Below are positions 8,428 through 20,411 of a stretch of DNA of 64,000 nt, one piece after another. A model generated the notes under the pieces. That model searched no databases. It saw only the letters and a list, made by a program, of their open reading frames with translations, and was not told where the DNA came from. Numbering within the stretch: the stretch's first letter is position 1; each line of letters starts with the position of its first letter. Source of the stretch: Pseudo-nitzschia pungens. Lineage: Eukaryota; Bacillariophyta; Bacillariophyceae; Bacillariales; Bacillariaceae. Location: assembly GCA_037355855.1 (NCBI GenBank), contig CM074766.1, forward strand, positions 3,286,001-3,350,000, given 5' to 3'. The translations under genes were made by a program, and so were the position numbers.

Positions 8428-10113
8428 CTACGAAAGAATTTGATCCACCTCTTCTGCTGTTACTTCCTTGATGCTCGTATGTTCCCAACCTCTGAAAGGC
8501 GGAGCTAGGAATTCATCTCCTCCATGTTTTTTCACGTGTGCTAACCAATTACGAAAATCAGGTTTTTTCATCAGTTTTCGTTGAGCCTTCGCCTCTCGAG
8601 CCATGCAATTCTCCATGTTTGCCTTTCGTTCTTTTCCCATTTTCATCAATTGATAAACTACACGCAGAGATAATGGAGACTGTTGCTCCATACGATCCAC
8701 CAACTCCTCTGCGAGTGCGGGTGTTGAGAGATCCTCATTTTCCGCACCACTGGCCGCCACTTCCTTCAGGCGTTCGATCAAACCTTCCAGAGAATTTTCT
8801 TGCCTGAAAACAACATCCAACTCGGTAGCCATATCAACGAGGGTGCTGGAGAAAAAACCTTCATCCCAAGGAACGTGGTCAGTATCCAAGGACGCATCAC
8901 CACAGCCATCTTCATAAACGGAGGTGAAATCAAACGGAAAATCGTTAGATGAATCCGCGGAAACGTCAGAAATTTGAGAGATTAAGTTTGCAATGCTACG
9001 GTTTCGGAATCTTCCATTTGCATCGTGAAATTGATTGGGGGTGGGGCGCTGTGATTGCAATTGTTGCTGCAAATAGTTCTGTTGCTGTTGATGACGATTT
9101 TGATTCTGAAGGTTTCTGCTTTGTCCATAAAGCTGTCTAGGCTTTCGTACCAGGCCTTGTTGATTCCACGGCGGTAGAGTTGCTAATTCTTCTTCTAATA
9201 TGGGTAAGATACCCGAATCGCCTATCAAGTGTGTCGCTAAACCTGTCTCAATCATGTCTGATGCATTTGCTTCGTACCCCGCTAGTGCCATAATCATACC
9301 ACATCCAGAATATTTTTTTGATTCCTGATCAAACTCCCAGCCAAGCCTCGGCAGAATGTAGGAATATCCAATAGGATCAAACGAAAGGCCGCGGGACGGG
9401 TTCAGAATTGCCATGGAAGATTCCTCAGTCGCCAGAACGTACGAACCCATGCACAGAGCGTAGCCACCGTCAGTAACAGCTCCATGTGGCATAGTGATGA
9501 TAGGAATTTTTGTTTCGGCACCGTATCCCTGCACTGCCACAGCTACCTTTCGAAGCGATTCCAACAAGTAGTCAATGTGGTCACTGTTATCAGGGTCGAT
9601 TTTGACTGGGTTGTATCCTCCAGATACATACCACGTATGATCGGGTGCGGGGTCCACATCAAAACCCACACCGGAAAAGTTCACTTCCTTGCGTTGAGTT
9701 AGATACCGGGGCAAACAATTGTTGTCAATGCCCTTTCCTTTTTTATCAAAGTCTCCTCTTCCATAGTCGACTTGGTCGTCCGTAGCGATCAACAAGCTAT
9801 TGATCCCCTCGCTCTTGGACAAAGCCCGGATTCGATGTGCCAATCCCTCGAGATCTTCTGCCTCGAGGTATGGATCCAACAGAAAGGCGCGACGACTGTT
9901 ACCCATAGATCTCATAGAGACGCTGGCGAGACGTGAATCGCCGGTGACATTAGTGTAGTCACTTGCACGGGTAGGCACTCGCCTCACGGTCAAAGGGACC
10001 TCAGCGGACTGTGCCATCTCCACCATCCGCGCAGCCTCTGCTGAAGCCTCCTTCGCCATCTGTTTCGAAATGCGAGGACGGGTGACAACCCGGGATGCAA
10101 CCGCGCTCACCAT
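8428..10113 (-). CDS. 3-hydroxyisobutyryl-CoA hydrolase-like (enoyl-CoA hydratase/isomerase family) protein
   Basis: Single-exon frame of 561 aa. The N-terminus is Arg/Ser/Ala-rich with few acids (MVSAVASRVVTRPRISKQMA), consistent with mitochondrial import. The crotonase fold is recognisable at ~70-320 (MPHGAVTDGGYALCMGSYVL, then GYSYILPRLGWEF). The HIBCH-type C-terminal region is at ~430-561 (SPLSLRVVYQLMKMGKERK and the terminal IKEVTAEEVDQIL). In valine catabolism HIBCH hydrolyses 3-hydroxyisobutyryl-CoA. The family usually runs about 380-400 aa; here a Gln/Asn-rich insert (~335-385) plus linker lengthens it. The segment normally holding the catalytic Glu (PET.IG...PD.G) reads LNPSRGLSFDPIG, so the usual acid appears lost. 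A divergent or inactive paralogue is possible. Confidence 0.75.
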   Translation of the reverse strand: MVSAVASRVVTRPRISKQMAKEASAEAARMVEMAQSAEVPLTVRRVPTRASDYTNVTGDSRLASVSMRSMGNSRRAFLLDPYLEAEDLEGLAHRIRALSKSEGINSLLIATDDQVDYGRGDFDKKGKGIDNNCLPRYLTQRKEVNFSGVGFDVDPAPDHTWYVSGGYNPVKIDPDNSDHIDYLLESLRKVAVAVQGYGAETKIPIITMPHGAVTDGGYALCMGSYVLATEESSMAILNPSRGLSFDPIGYSYILPRLGWEFDQESKKYSGCGMIMALAGYEANASDMIETGLATHLIGDSGILPILEEELATLPPWNQQGLVRKPRQLYGQSRNLQNQNRHQQQQNYLQQQLQSQRPTPNQFHDANGRFRNRSIANLISQISDVSADSSNDFPFDFTSVYEDGCGDASLDTDHVPWDEGFFSSTLVDMATELDVVFRQENSLEGLIERLKEVAASGAENEDLSTPALAEELVDRMEQQSPLSLRVVYQLMKMGKERKANMENCMAREAKAQRKLMKKPDFRNWLAHVKKHGGDEFLAPPFRGWEHTSIKEVTAEEVDQILS

Positions 10114-10904
10114 TATTGCTGCTGGATTTCGTTGCAGTGAATTTCGATTCGAGCTGATCGGAACAAAATGCTTGCCCTTCTAATAGTTGGTTGCTAAGGA
10201 TTTATTTTGATGTCTACTGCGTCGAAGTGGTGTGAGCATGGCCTGCACCTCAAAAGTTTGGGACCCATTCAACCATCCGGTACAGGTTCTGGTACAGGTA
10301 TGTGCTGGACCGTACCAACCTGCTATCGTTATTTCTTGTAGCGGTAAACCTTACTAAGCTCAATTTACTCGTACAAGTACTCGTGCCGTATTACGTACCA
10401 CCTGGTCCGAGTAATGTTTCTGTGCAATACGTACCAGTTACAGTAATGAACAACGTACGGTAGTCCTATGTATCGGTATGTACAGTACCGTACTGGTCCC
10501 AAACTCTTTAACCTCGCTGTCTCGATCTCAAAATAATAAGTTCATGGTATGGTCTGTCGGCGTCGGGATTAAAAAAAAAAACGGCAAAGGCAACTTATTC
10601 GTACAGAGATGTACAGTAAACCTTACTACCGTACCAGAAACAACTAAGATCTTACGTACCCGTAACTTAAAATTGTGTGCTTGTGTGCTTGTATGACCAT
10701 CTTCAAAGATGAAGAAAACTTGTCGAAGGAGTCCGTGCCAATAACAGTGCTGCGCGAAGGAAGAATCGCACGGAACAGCAGAAGCGTTAGCGAGCGAACA
10801 GGTGAAATTCACTCGGACTTGACATGAAGTCGATCCTTCTCCTTCTGAACACCATACTCGTATTGACGTTAGTACGGTATTAAACACTCCATATCAGCCT
10901 CACG
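10114..10904. other. Divergent intergenic spacer, palindromic-word-rich
   Basis: The spacer lies between the HIBCH-like gene (-) and the small mitochondrial gene (+), so it probably carries both promoters. The stretch 10,270-10,640 is dense in GTACC, CCGTAC and TACCGG words. No coding region or RNA gene was recognised. Confidence 0.6.
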
Positions 10905-11343
10905 ATGTCGTTCTTCGCTGCTGGACGAGCAACTTCCCAGGCCACTAGCCGAGTGCTATCTCGTCGAATGTCGACGGCTCCAAGATTGCACAAAGCCAAG
11001 GACGAATGGGCGAAGTTTGCTAGCAAACGGCCTGCTCCCGATGTGAGTCCTCTCTTGTTGAAGACGCAGTAGGATCCCGCGCATCCACACTGAAATGCCG
11101 CGGCCGCTTCAATCACCTTATTCACTTAATGCATCAATCAATCAAAAGCCACGTAACTAACCCATTCGTTGTGCTCGCTCTTTCAATTTTTCTTTCCAGC
11201 ACCTGGATGCACACAAATGCTTTCACCCTCCTTACAATCCGGCTGTGATCGGAGGAGGACTCATTATGGTATGGGTAATCGGTTATGGAAGCATGTACTT
11301 TGGCTTTGCTTGGCAACAAAAGAAGCAGGGATACTGGAAATAA
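10905..11343 (+). CDS. Small single-span protein, candidate mitochondrial inner-membrane (OXPHOS) subunit
   Basis: Two exons, 10905-11042 and 11200-11343, 93 aa. The intron is GTGAGT...TTTCCAG (157 nt) and falls between codons. The N-terminal ~30 residues are Arg/Ser/Ala-rich with no acids (MSFFAAGRATSQATSRVLSR), a typical mitochondrial presequence. A mature region with Trp/Lys and HKCFHPPYNP follows, then one membrane span (AVIGGGLIMVWVIGYGSMYF) and a short basic tail ending QGYWK. Size and layout resemble small accessory subunits of cytochrome c oxidase or complex I; the exact subunit was not identified. Confidence 0.75.
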
Positions 11344-12930
11344 GGATCCGTTTTCGTCATCCGTTCTATCGAGTTCTTTAAGGGCGGCAAGAGGATGGAC
11401 ATTGGCACATCCCATGTCATGTTGTCGACTGGTGCGCATGGATGTCTTCGCAACAAGAGAGTAAATAATAAAATCCGAGGATTCTTTTTTTGCTATGCAG
11501 TCTGCTATGCAGATTTTGAATGTAGAGCTTAGAATCGCCTCATTCCGTGGTTAACCCATGGTATCGATCCAATACAACAATACTATTTTCTTATAGTTTG
11601 AATTTATGATTTCATCTGTGGAATGTTTGCAGGATTCATTAGTCAATCAAGAAGCACAAGAAACATCTCCTTCATTATTGTGAATAGGTAGATGCAATTG
11701 CATAGTAAAACATTGATCAAAACATCCCATCTCTTTTTCTGCCAAAAACTGGACTGATAGCGAAACAATGAAAAACTTCTGATTAACAGTTTTGGTATTA
11801 GTCTAGTAGGTATGGCTTATCAGCTGGAGACATTATGAAAAGATTAAAAACAGGTGACAGGGGCAAGTAATATACAAAGAACTAATCCAGGAGCAAGAGA
11901 CTGAAGCATATACAAGAAGGTCGGTTTCCAATGAAATGGGGTGCATGTTTCATCCCAGAAACAAAGACTACTGTCCTGTGCGACAAATGTGGGCAGAGGT
12001 CAACAGGTGGTGTTTGACATCTGCATTTCAAAGCTGATGGAAGAGCCAAACCAAAGAGATGTTTCTTATGATTCAACCAGAGATCATTGGCAGTATTGCT
12101 CAAGTTGGTGGTTTGACTGCAGCAGCAGCAAATAGAGTTACTGACAAATGGAGAACAACAAGTTCAAACTTGCTTCTAGCTAGATAGAGGATATTGTTCC
12201 CACACTATGCAACATCTTAATTTTGCTTTTTTATTTCATAGTTTTCCTCGCGGAGGAGTTCTAAAATTTTGGATTGCGTGAGGAGGACTGCTGTTTCAAT
12301 GGCAATTGGTGTGAACGTTGTGAAGAGAAATCTCTGACAGACTTGTTCCAATTCAAACATGCTCCACGTTGAAAGCAGCCTAAGTGCATGTCTTCGTCAC
12401 TTGTTGTTTGCTTGCTTTGAGTGGATGCACACCTAATCTTAATGTGCACTCGTTCTTGGAATGCACAGATCTTGTGATTTTGACCTCTGCAGAAAGCCAA
12501 TTTTGGTGACGGGCTTGTTTGCTTTGGTTGGTTATTCGCGTGCGAGTCGTGCAAGATCTTTGCGATTTTCGCATAAATAAATACTGTACGTAATTACGTA
12601 CGGTACTAGTAGTACTCTTACTTCTAAGTAAGGTTACTGGTACATGGCAGGTGCAAGAATGACAGCTTTCGTGCTCGCCCTGCGGTCTACTGTATCTCAC
12701 CTAGTTAGGTATCCGAATTCGAGTACAAGTAGTCGGGGCATACGGTAGGGTAACTGGTTCCGGAGCGAAACTTGACCAAGACTACCACTGAGGTACAAAA
12801 GAGGGACGGACTGTCCGATGGGAAAAGGATGCTGGGGTAATGTTGCCGCGGACCATTGATACTACAGGGCATTATTAGTAAAACTTCTCCGCAAAGTTGT
12901 AGCAGAAGTACTGATCTATATCTAAAAGCG
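11344..12930. other. Intergenic region
   Basis: No supported gene. The stretch 12,585-12,650 is palindromic-word-rich. Reading frames on both strands are short, overlapping and low-confidence. The last ~100 bp would be 5' UTR of the DEK homologue. Confidence 0.5.
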
Positions 12931-13932
12931 ATGCTTGAGAACGGAAAGAGTGAAGCGGCTTCCAAGGAGCCAGAAGAAGACGAATCAGTCGAAGACGACA
13001 ACTCTGACGACGAAGAAGAAGAAGACGAGGTCATCGACGCCGAGAAGGGCAGGGGAAAAAGAAAACGTCGGGAATCAAAAAATTACGAACCCGATGACTT
13101 CACTATGTCATCATACAACGCTGCCATGAAGGCATCTGTTGTTGCTGAGGGTCGCGGGAAAAAATTGGGGGAGATCGCTGCGGTAAGGTCGAGCATAAAT
13201 AAGTACAAACTCAACACAGAAGAGCTCTTATTCGCCTACAAATTTGTATTTTCAAATCGCGGCACAAGTAACAAAAAGTTGATGAAAGACAAGTTGCTGG
13301 ACTTTAGCGGCTATCTTCCCCCTCTTCCTAAAGGGAAATACAACAAAGAGAGGCAAGATGAAGAAGATGAAGTTTTTGAGGTGAGTTAGTCTTCGAGAGA
13401 CACCACGGAGATTGCCGAAAAAATCGTTCTCTCACCAACGCCTTTTTTCACTGTTAACTCTTTTCATATTGAAATGTAGACGAAGTTTGCTACGAAAGCT
13501 TTCAAGATGAATGTTAGTCAAATCAAGACACTCTGCACCTTTTTCAACGTTGATCATCGCGCCGAGGATGGGAAACCTTTGAAAAAAGACGACTTGATCG
13601 ACCGTCTATTAGACTTTTTGGGTGAGCCAGACGAAAGCATGGTAGGGAGTAAACTTTCAGCAGAGGTGAAGAAAACAGGTGATGCGAAGTCCAAGAAGAA
13701 GAGAGTAGCGAAAGACCTCAATAAAGACGCTTTTTCTTTGATCCGAGATTATAAGAAGGGAAAGCTCCCAAGCGACAACGCTATGCGACAATGGGTGAAG
13801 GCGTATGTTTGTTGTGTCGACATGGAGACCGCGACAACCAAAGACGCTGTTCAGACCGCCTCAGCCAAGTTTGGTGTCGACATGACAGGCAAGAAGGCTC
13901 GAATTAAGGAACTTCTTGCGGAGGAAATTTGA
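12931..13932 (+). CDS. DEK-type chromatin protein (pseudo-SAP/SAP plus DEK_C-like end)
   Basis: Two exons, 12931-13380 and 13480-13932, 300 aa. The intron is GTGAGT...ATGTAG (99 nt), between codons. The start is the first ATG (MLENGKSEAA); an upstream non-ATG extension is possible but not needed. Residues ~10-60 are strongly acidic, then basic (GKRKRRE). Next comes the DEK module: a pseudo-SAP segment (YKFVFSNRGTSNKKLMKDKL, FSGYLPP) that the splice joins to a SAP-like helix pair (KMNVSQIKTLCTFFNVDHRA, LIDRLLDFLGEP), matching the order in animal and plant DEK. The C-terminus (RQWVKAYVCCVDMETATTKD...KELLAEEI) resembles the DEK_C fold. DEK proteins bind structured DNA and histones and influence supercoiling and transcription; nuclear location is expected. 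Confidence 0.82.
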
Positions 13933-15424
13933 TTCAAAGCACTGGTATTCATCATCTAATGATTGGACTTGAGATTGACCTTCACGAAGGCCGGGCTTGG
14001 CCTCTGATACAAGATTGCAGCAACAAATAGAGATTGAAACAAAATGTTAATATCATGATAGGTTTGAAGACTACATCAGTACAATTACTACTCTAGACTG
14101 TGGATGGCGCAGCAAACGATATCTGAATGGGTGAACCCGACATTCGTTCTTGTTTTGCTATCAAAAACGGTGGTAATTTTATGATCAAGTGTTTCAGGTG
14201 AGAGCCATTGAAATCCAAGTAGCTGTGCTGTGATAGATTGTTTTGGATAGACCATGGAGATATCAATGATGATAGCAGGGAACCAAAAAATTGTTGGTAC
14301 AGCTGCAGATTACTGCCGTCAATGCTGTTGCCCCTTCCAATGTTTATCATCAAACGATTAAACAATGACAACTTGCAAGGATATCTATTGAATTTTTCAG
14401 AAATATGTCAAGCTATTTCATGCCAAAAGTGAATAGAAAGTGCTGGCGAAAGAGACTGCAGCCATCAAACCCTCCCCAATATTCTTGCTGTACTTTCAAG
14501 CTTGGTGCACACTTACAGGTTGGATTCCTTGGAATCTAGTTTCAAAAAATAATGCACAGCAGGAAAATCTTTTGAAATTGGTGACTCATCCTTGGATCAA
14601 AACCAAGCATCAAGGCTCATATGCTGTTGAATCTCTTCCATGAAATCGTAGCGGTACATGTTTTGCATATCCATTATGAGGAGAGCACTACGATAGTACC
14701 GGGACATCATACTACTTACTCTCCTTGTGGGTGTACGGTACATCGTAGCATTCGAAAATAATGAGAGTTCGTATGTTGAGTTGAATGTTTAGCTTACGTA
14801 GATAAATGAAGCGCGTGTTCGCACGCATCTTACCGGTACTGTTTTCTGAGACTGTGCGATCTTACTCGTCCTTGTAGGTCTAGTCGCACCTAGAGTATCC
14901 GTCCTGCGTATTATGTACCAGTAAGGTATTTGTAGTTCAAAACCGATGTACGTATGGAAATACGCTGTTGTGTACTAGCACTCGCAATGTAATTACTTCG
15001 TAGTGATTACTGTGTTTCTGTGTTCGAAGCTTACGTCAGACATCACAGGGTCCACTGTGGCGCAATGTCTGAAGACAAGACAAGAAAAACGCAGAATTGA
15101 CTTCGAAACCGTCTTCTATTTCGGATACGCCGAGTTTGCGGAGAGAAACACCGCAGCAGCCCATCTGGGAAACATTCGAGGCGACAGAACGTGAAATCAG
15201 CATCGGCATTATTGTGGTATTCCTCGTTCGGCGCTATTGACGAGACCGAATCTATTTGTCCACAAAAGAGAAGTGATATGGGCGTATTCATGGGCGACTC
15301 TGGTATCAGGACCCCGCATCAGTAAAACAATCTACCATTCTTACTTCTAATAGAAAAGCGATGCACCATAAAGTCGATAACTTTTCCGTTTCGACTTGTC
15401 TTTGCATATTTTCCGAAACTAATT
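13933..15424. other. Intergenic region
   Basis: No supported gene. GTAC/ACCGGTA words cluster at 14,690-14,760 and 14,830-14,960. The 15,003-15,194 frame (63 aa) has no recognisable features and probably belongs to the upstream region of the PPR gene. Confidence 0.5.
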
Positions 15425-18400
15425 ATGACCAAGGAAGGTAATCGTTCATATCCTGCTACTGCTGATACGTCGACCTTCGGAATGAGGAAAACAACGTTCT
15501 GTTTGTTAGTGGCCTGCCTTTTTGGCAATTCGTCATCGTTGTCCTCCCAGCCGCATAACCGAATGCCATTAAAACATTTCGATGAAAATTTAATACAAGG
15601 TATAACTAAGGAAGCTATTTCGAAGAATCCAACGAGAAGCAAGATAACTCGGCTCTCCTCTTCGAGAATAAACGGATTCAACGCCACGGACGCTGGATCG
15701 ATCCTAGACTTTCGACGAGAACAGGAGGCAGTGGCTTTGAGAGAATCAAAATATTCGAAAGCCCTTCCCGTTTCTCTTCCTTTGCCCAGTTCAACACTAA
15801 TCGACTCTTTTAAAGAAGTTCGAAACGATGTTATCGACCAGCTCCGCCAAAACGACAACCTAGATGATGCAAAAATGATAATATCTGGAATGATCGAATA
15901 CTTGAAAGATCATTGTATCGAACAGAAAAGAATATGCGTGGATGAAATTTCTGCAGTGGGAACAAATACAACAACGTCTTTTGGGCAAAATGGTGGCTCG
16001 TTCAGTAGGAAGCAGTGTGAGGAGCAAATACTCTCACTCGAAGAACGAAGGCAAATTTCGGAAATGATTGACGAGGCGTTTCAAGCCTTTTTCGCTCGAG
16101 CGTTTGCACCCATACCACTCAACTATGGCAACATCAATCGAAGCAAATCTCAAAAGCGAAATGCATGGCATCGAGTTGCACTCGGAGTTGAATTATTAAA
16201 GTTGCAGTTGGGATCTTCTGATGTTCTTGTGGCTCCATACCATCATCTTCCGAAAAGAGTCGTTGTACAAGCACTTGCTGCTGTAACCAGATTACAGGAG
16301 CGGCGCGAACGAGGTTATCAACAGAATCATATGTGCATGACCGAGGAATCAGAAACTATTCATCCCGATACGGCATTTCGATTGCTGCAACGTCTCGCTA
16401 CGGGAGTTGGTGTTCGGAACTCACACCGTTCCAAGTACTTTGCAAATAAGAAAAGGAAAAAGAGCATCGGTGAGAACGACAGTAATGGCAGTGGCTCAAC
16501 AAAGCCTGCCCCACTATTTGAAGTCGACTTCAACCGTGTACTAAATATCTACTCCAGTACAGGAAAAATGGAAATGGCACATCGTGTCATTGCGCTGCAA
16601 GAACGAACTCCACATGCTCCTGCGTTATCACCTGTAACTTACTCTATTCTCGTCAAAGGCTACGGTAAACTTCGTGATGCCGAAAACATAGACGCGCTCC
16701 TTCGACATGCGGCCTCGACAGAGGAGGGTCAAAATTTCATGAAACCAGACACCATATTTTTCAACTCACTGATGGACGCCTACATCAATTGTCGTCAACT
16801 TCACAAAGCACAAACCATTCTGATGGCGATGATATTAAACGATAACTATATCTATGGCGCAATCGATCGAAGCTTTTCTGAGAACGATTTGAATAGAAGG
16901 AGAAACGATTTTTTTACGTTTCCCTGTAGTCTGTGTCCATCTCCTAATCTGAGATCCTACAATACTCTACTCAAAGGATACGCCAAAGAAGGGCTATTGC
17001 CAGATGCATTAAAGCTTGCTGAAGAGATGAGATCCATTGGGTCCCGTACAAACAACAACGGACAATGGTGGGACCACGTGACAACGAACACTTTGGTTCA
17101 AACTGCTGTTGTTGCGAAGGAGTTTGGAATTGCTCAAGATATTTTGGATCAGTATGCCTTGTCGCGAAGGAAAACGCACGAGGATCGCAATCTCGATCAT
17201 CCAAACGCAGATGCGTATACAACTCTTATGGATGGTTACGCAAAGGATGGAAAACTGAAGCAAGCAATCAGCTTATTAAAAACAATGAAAGACCGCAAGG
17301 TGGAACCTAATGAGTATCACTACTCATGTTTGATTGGGAGCCTTACGCGCGAGGGGAAAGTGGACCAAGCCGAGAAGATGCTGGACTATGTGAAGACCAA
17401 GGCAACAATGTCTCGGCGACATTTAAGAGTGATACATAACGCCTACATATCTGGTTTGGTAGAGCATCATGGACGCGCTTCGTTAAATGATGTTGATGAT
17501 GAGTATGACAAGAATGTGAATAAAGCTCTATTAACTCTGAGATCCATGATCGACGACAGAATAATGCCCGACGCAAATACCGTTGCAATTATTCTTGACG
17601 GTTTCGGTCACTGTCTTAAACCACGAATGAAAGAAGCTGTGACTCTTGTAGAAAAACTTGAAACACAGGGGATCATCCCGAAGAACCATATCAGAGTGAC
17701 TACCGCCTTGGTTCGAGTTTGTGGCTCCTGTGAAAGTTTGGAGGGAGCCATCGCATGCTTTCGACGAATCAAACGTCCGGATGTTGCCGCCATTAACGCT
17801 CTGATTGACGCCGCAGTCCGAAGTGGAAACGACAAAGTAGCGGTACAGACTTTCAATCGTTACTTCAATGGAGATGTCCCCCGTGCTATTCCGAACGTAA
17901 TATCCTTTTCCACGATGATTGGTGCGCACATGAAGAAGGGGACATTTGATGGATCTCGTGCAGCACGAAAATTGTACCAAGAAATGAGATTCCAACGACG
18001 CATTCTCCCTGATAGGGGTCTTGTGGATATGTAAGTCTTTGTGTACGTGGAATGCAGCGATTGACAAGCGATCTTTGATTACTGACTTCAATCTTTTGTT
18101 GACCTGTAACATGTTGCAGAATCGTGAAGGGCATGGTAGAGACAAGCAGAACTTGTGGGGTGCAAGCCTCTGATGCCCGCTTTGCGGCAGGTGTCTTGAG
18201 AGACGCTGAAATGCTTGACTGGGAAGAGGGTCAGTTGGAAAGGAGAAAAAGAGCTATAGAGTCTGCTATGAATAATCATGTTGCAAATGCGTGGGAAGAA
18301 GAGGCAGAGCTATATGGATTGTGGAAGAAGGATGGAGCCAGCAGGAGATTGAGTGAGAACAATATGTTTGAGCGACATGGATGGAACAAAGTTGACTCTG

Positions 18401-18510
18401 GATTTCGTCTGTGGGGTCCAGGGAAGAAAGAAACAGAGCGCACTACTGATGACTTCTTGGAGTCCAAGGGGTGGAATGATATGGACTCAGGGTTCCGTCT
18501 TTTTTTCTAG
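15425..18510 (+). CDS. Pentatricopeptide-repeat (PPR) protein, 998 aa
   Basis: Two exons, 15425-18030 and 18120-18510. The intron is GTAAGT...GTTGCAG (89 nt) and splits an Ile codon. The first ATG is used, but Met20 (MRKTTFCLLVACLF, nt 15,482) starts a hydrophobic signal-like segment, so the shorter start could route the protein to the ER/plastid pathway. Residues ~380-860 hold about eight to nine PPR units, e.g. VTYSILVKGYGKLRDAENID, RSYNTLLKGYAKEGLLPDAL, DAYTTLMDGYAKDGKLKQAI and YHYSCLIGSLTREGKVDQAE. PPR proteins bind organelle RNA sequence-specifically in processing, stability or translation. Exon 2 adds a helical acidic/basic stretch and a duplicated C-terminal motif (GWNKVDSGFRL and GWNDMDSGFRL). 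Organelle location is inferred; mitochondrion versus plastid is undecided. Confidence 0.88.
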
Positions 18511-19796
18511 ATGACTTCCCCTGCATACATATTTCTAAAAGCAAAACAAAAATAAAAAAGCTAAAACATTAATATTGCTCTTTTTTCTGCAAGTTGATGA
18601 AAGAACAAAGCTGCATATTTGGGCTTTGCACTCAGTGTATGTTTTTTCTCCACTTGAACTTAGCGGGGCTACACAATATGAGTATCAAGGTACAGGGGTT
18701 GGCTGGATTGCAGGTAGAAGGGTAAAATTGGTTAATACAAACGAACTCTGTGCTTCATTCAATGAATAGGTTGGGGAAGCTGTAGTGAGCCCCCTTTTAC
18801 TCTTCATCGAATGGTAATGTTCCAAAATTTACAACTCTCGGAGACCCACACCCTCAGCTACTATGACACATTTTCTTTCGCTGTCTAGTTCACAAGGGGA
18901 AGAAGTTCAATCACCTTATTCTTCAAAGTAAGTTCATAGGAGTTTACTTCCGATTCAATTTGTAGGAGGGAGCCATCTAGGGATGGTGTAGATACGTGTT
19001 AGCTGTCACCCTTTGTATCTTGGCATCGTTTCTTGGGCTGAGATTTTTTTGAAAAAGATTGAAAGTACGAGTAGGTTTACGAACTCCTCGTAAGTAAGGT
19101 TACCGTACGGTAAAAACCTTACCGGTTATACCGAATTGTGGTCGTCAATTCAAGTCGGGTCTCATTTTTCATGGGATTCGAATATTCTCTAGATGTATTA
19201 CAAGTAAGGTTTACCGTAAATTACCTTAAGGTTTACAGTATTATTTTGACCGCACGATTACCAGTGCTTGTAACCTTACTCGCAACTTCGAAGTAGGAGT
19301 TCCTGCACTGGTGGTAAAAATTACCGTACGCTCAACGTTCGAATTTGGATGAATACGTCCGTAGTTGTAGGCAAGATCTTACTCGTAGTCAGTCGTGATT
19401 CCTTTTCACATGAAACGAACGATGAACTTTTTTGAGATGAGATGATGAAAACTTTCTCGCTCCATACAGTACATGTAAGATTACAGCAATTCGTGGTCGT
19501 GTGAAATTAGAGGAAATTCGTACAAATCGATGCCGTGTAGAAGTAGCTCGTACTGTACGTACAAGCAAGACTACAAGTAATTGTGCTCGTACTTGCATCT
19601 AATATTCTGGCATCATTCGGAACGCAAATTGCATCGTTGCTTTCCCAAATTGAACCATCATTTTTTCGTGAAAGTGACACACGATTCAATACAAACGATT
19701 TTCACTAAAGAGCTCTTTCGAAGAGTTCTGCACCTGTGTCTTTTTCAGGCACCATAAAAGTGTACAAAAAGACAGCAAAGATAACGAATCATCAAT
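18511..19796. other. Intergenic region, palindromic-word-rich
   Basis: No gene recognised. The stretch 19,060-19,330 is one of the densest clusters of TAAGGTTACC, CCGTACGG and ACCGGT words in the window. Possible 5' flank of the DUF6824 gene. Confidence 0.5.
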
Positions 19797-20411
19797 ATGA
19801 TCATGAACGATAACGCAATGGAGGACTATCAGATAGCCATGAATACCAAGCAATACACGTCTAGCAACGAGATTAATCCTAATGATGTTTTGTGCGGTCG
19901 CGGGGGATTGACAAATTCGCACATTGGTAACAAAGAGTTTCGGTATGTGGTCGCCGAGTATCAGCAAGAATATCTCCATTCTCGGAAGAATGACAAGAAA
20001 GAAATTGCTCGAAAAATTGTTTCCCAAATAAAAGAAAAAGGTGGTCGTTTCCTACAGCGAGCCGCTGATTCGAGTGTCTGGTCTGAAGTGACCCAAAAAA
20101 AGGCGTTGGAGAAGACATCTCAAGCATTACGCGAGGGGTTGGATGTGCGGCACAAAAAAGTACGTCCCGAAAAATTGGTTCGCAGACTGGGGAATACTTC
20201 TGGCAGAGGAAAAAACAAAACCAGGAGACATCCGAAGATAGTCGAGGGAACCGTGATGGAAGCTTCGGAAGTAAGCGGCGTTTCTGGCGCGGAAAACATC
20301 CCTGACCTAATACACGAATCGCCGACAAACTCATTCGAGCCGATATTTACATTCCGGGAAGATTTCGAAGATGTAACCGACACGGATTGTGACAAAATCC
20401 ATCAAATCTAA
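19797..20411 (+). CDS. DUF6824-domain protein
   Basis: Single exon, 204 aa. Residues ~25-110 match the DUF6824 signature: NPNDVLCGRGGLTNSHIGNK, then FRYVVAEYQQEYLHSRKNDK, KEIARKIVSQIKEKGGRFLQ and the W.E......A..K..QALR end. This domain is expanded in diatoms and other stramenopiles and is suspected, not shown, to act in nuclear regulation. The C-terminal half is basic (RHKKVRPEKLVRR, GRGKNKTRRHPK), then acidic. The start at 19,797 is followed two codons later by another ATG; either could serve. Convergent with the epimerase gene (309 bp between stops). Confidence 0.85.
   Translation: MIMNDNAMEDYQIAMNTKQYTSSNEINPNDVLCGRGGLTNSHIGNKEFRYVVAEYQQEYLHSRKNDKKEIARKIVSQIKEKGGRFLQRAADSSVWSEVTQKKALEKTSQALREGLDVRHKKVRPEKLVRRLGNTSGRGKNKTRRHPKIVEGTVMEASEVSGVSGAENIPDLIHESPTNSFEPIFTFREDFEDVTDTDCDKIHQI

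Noticed and set aside
11882..12700. Short overlapping frames on both strands
   Set aside because: No start context, domain or intron evidence; consistent with random frames in spacer DNA.
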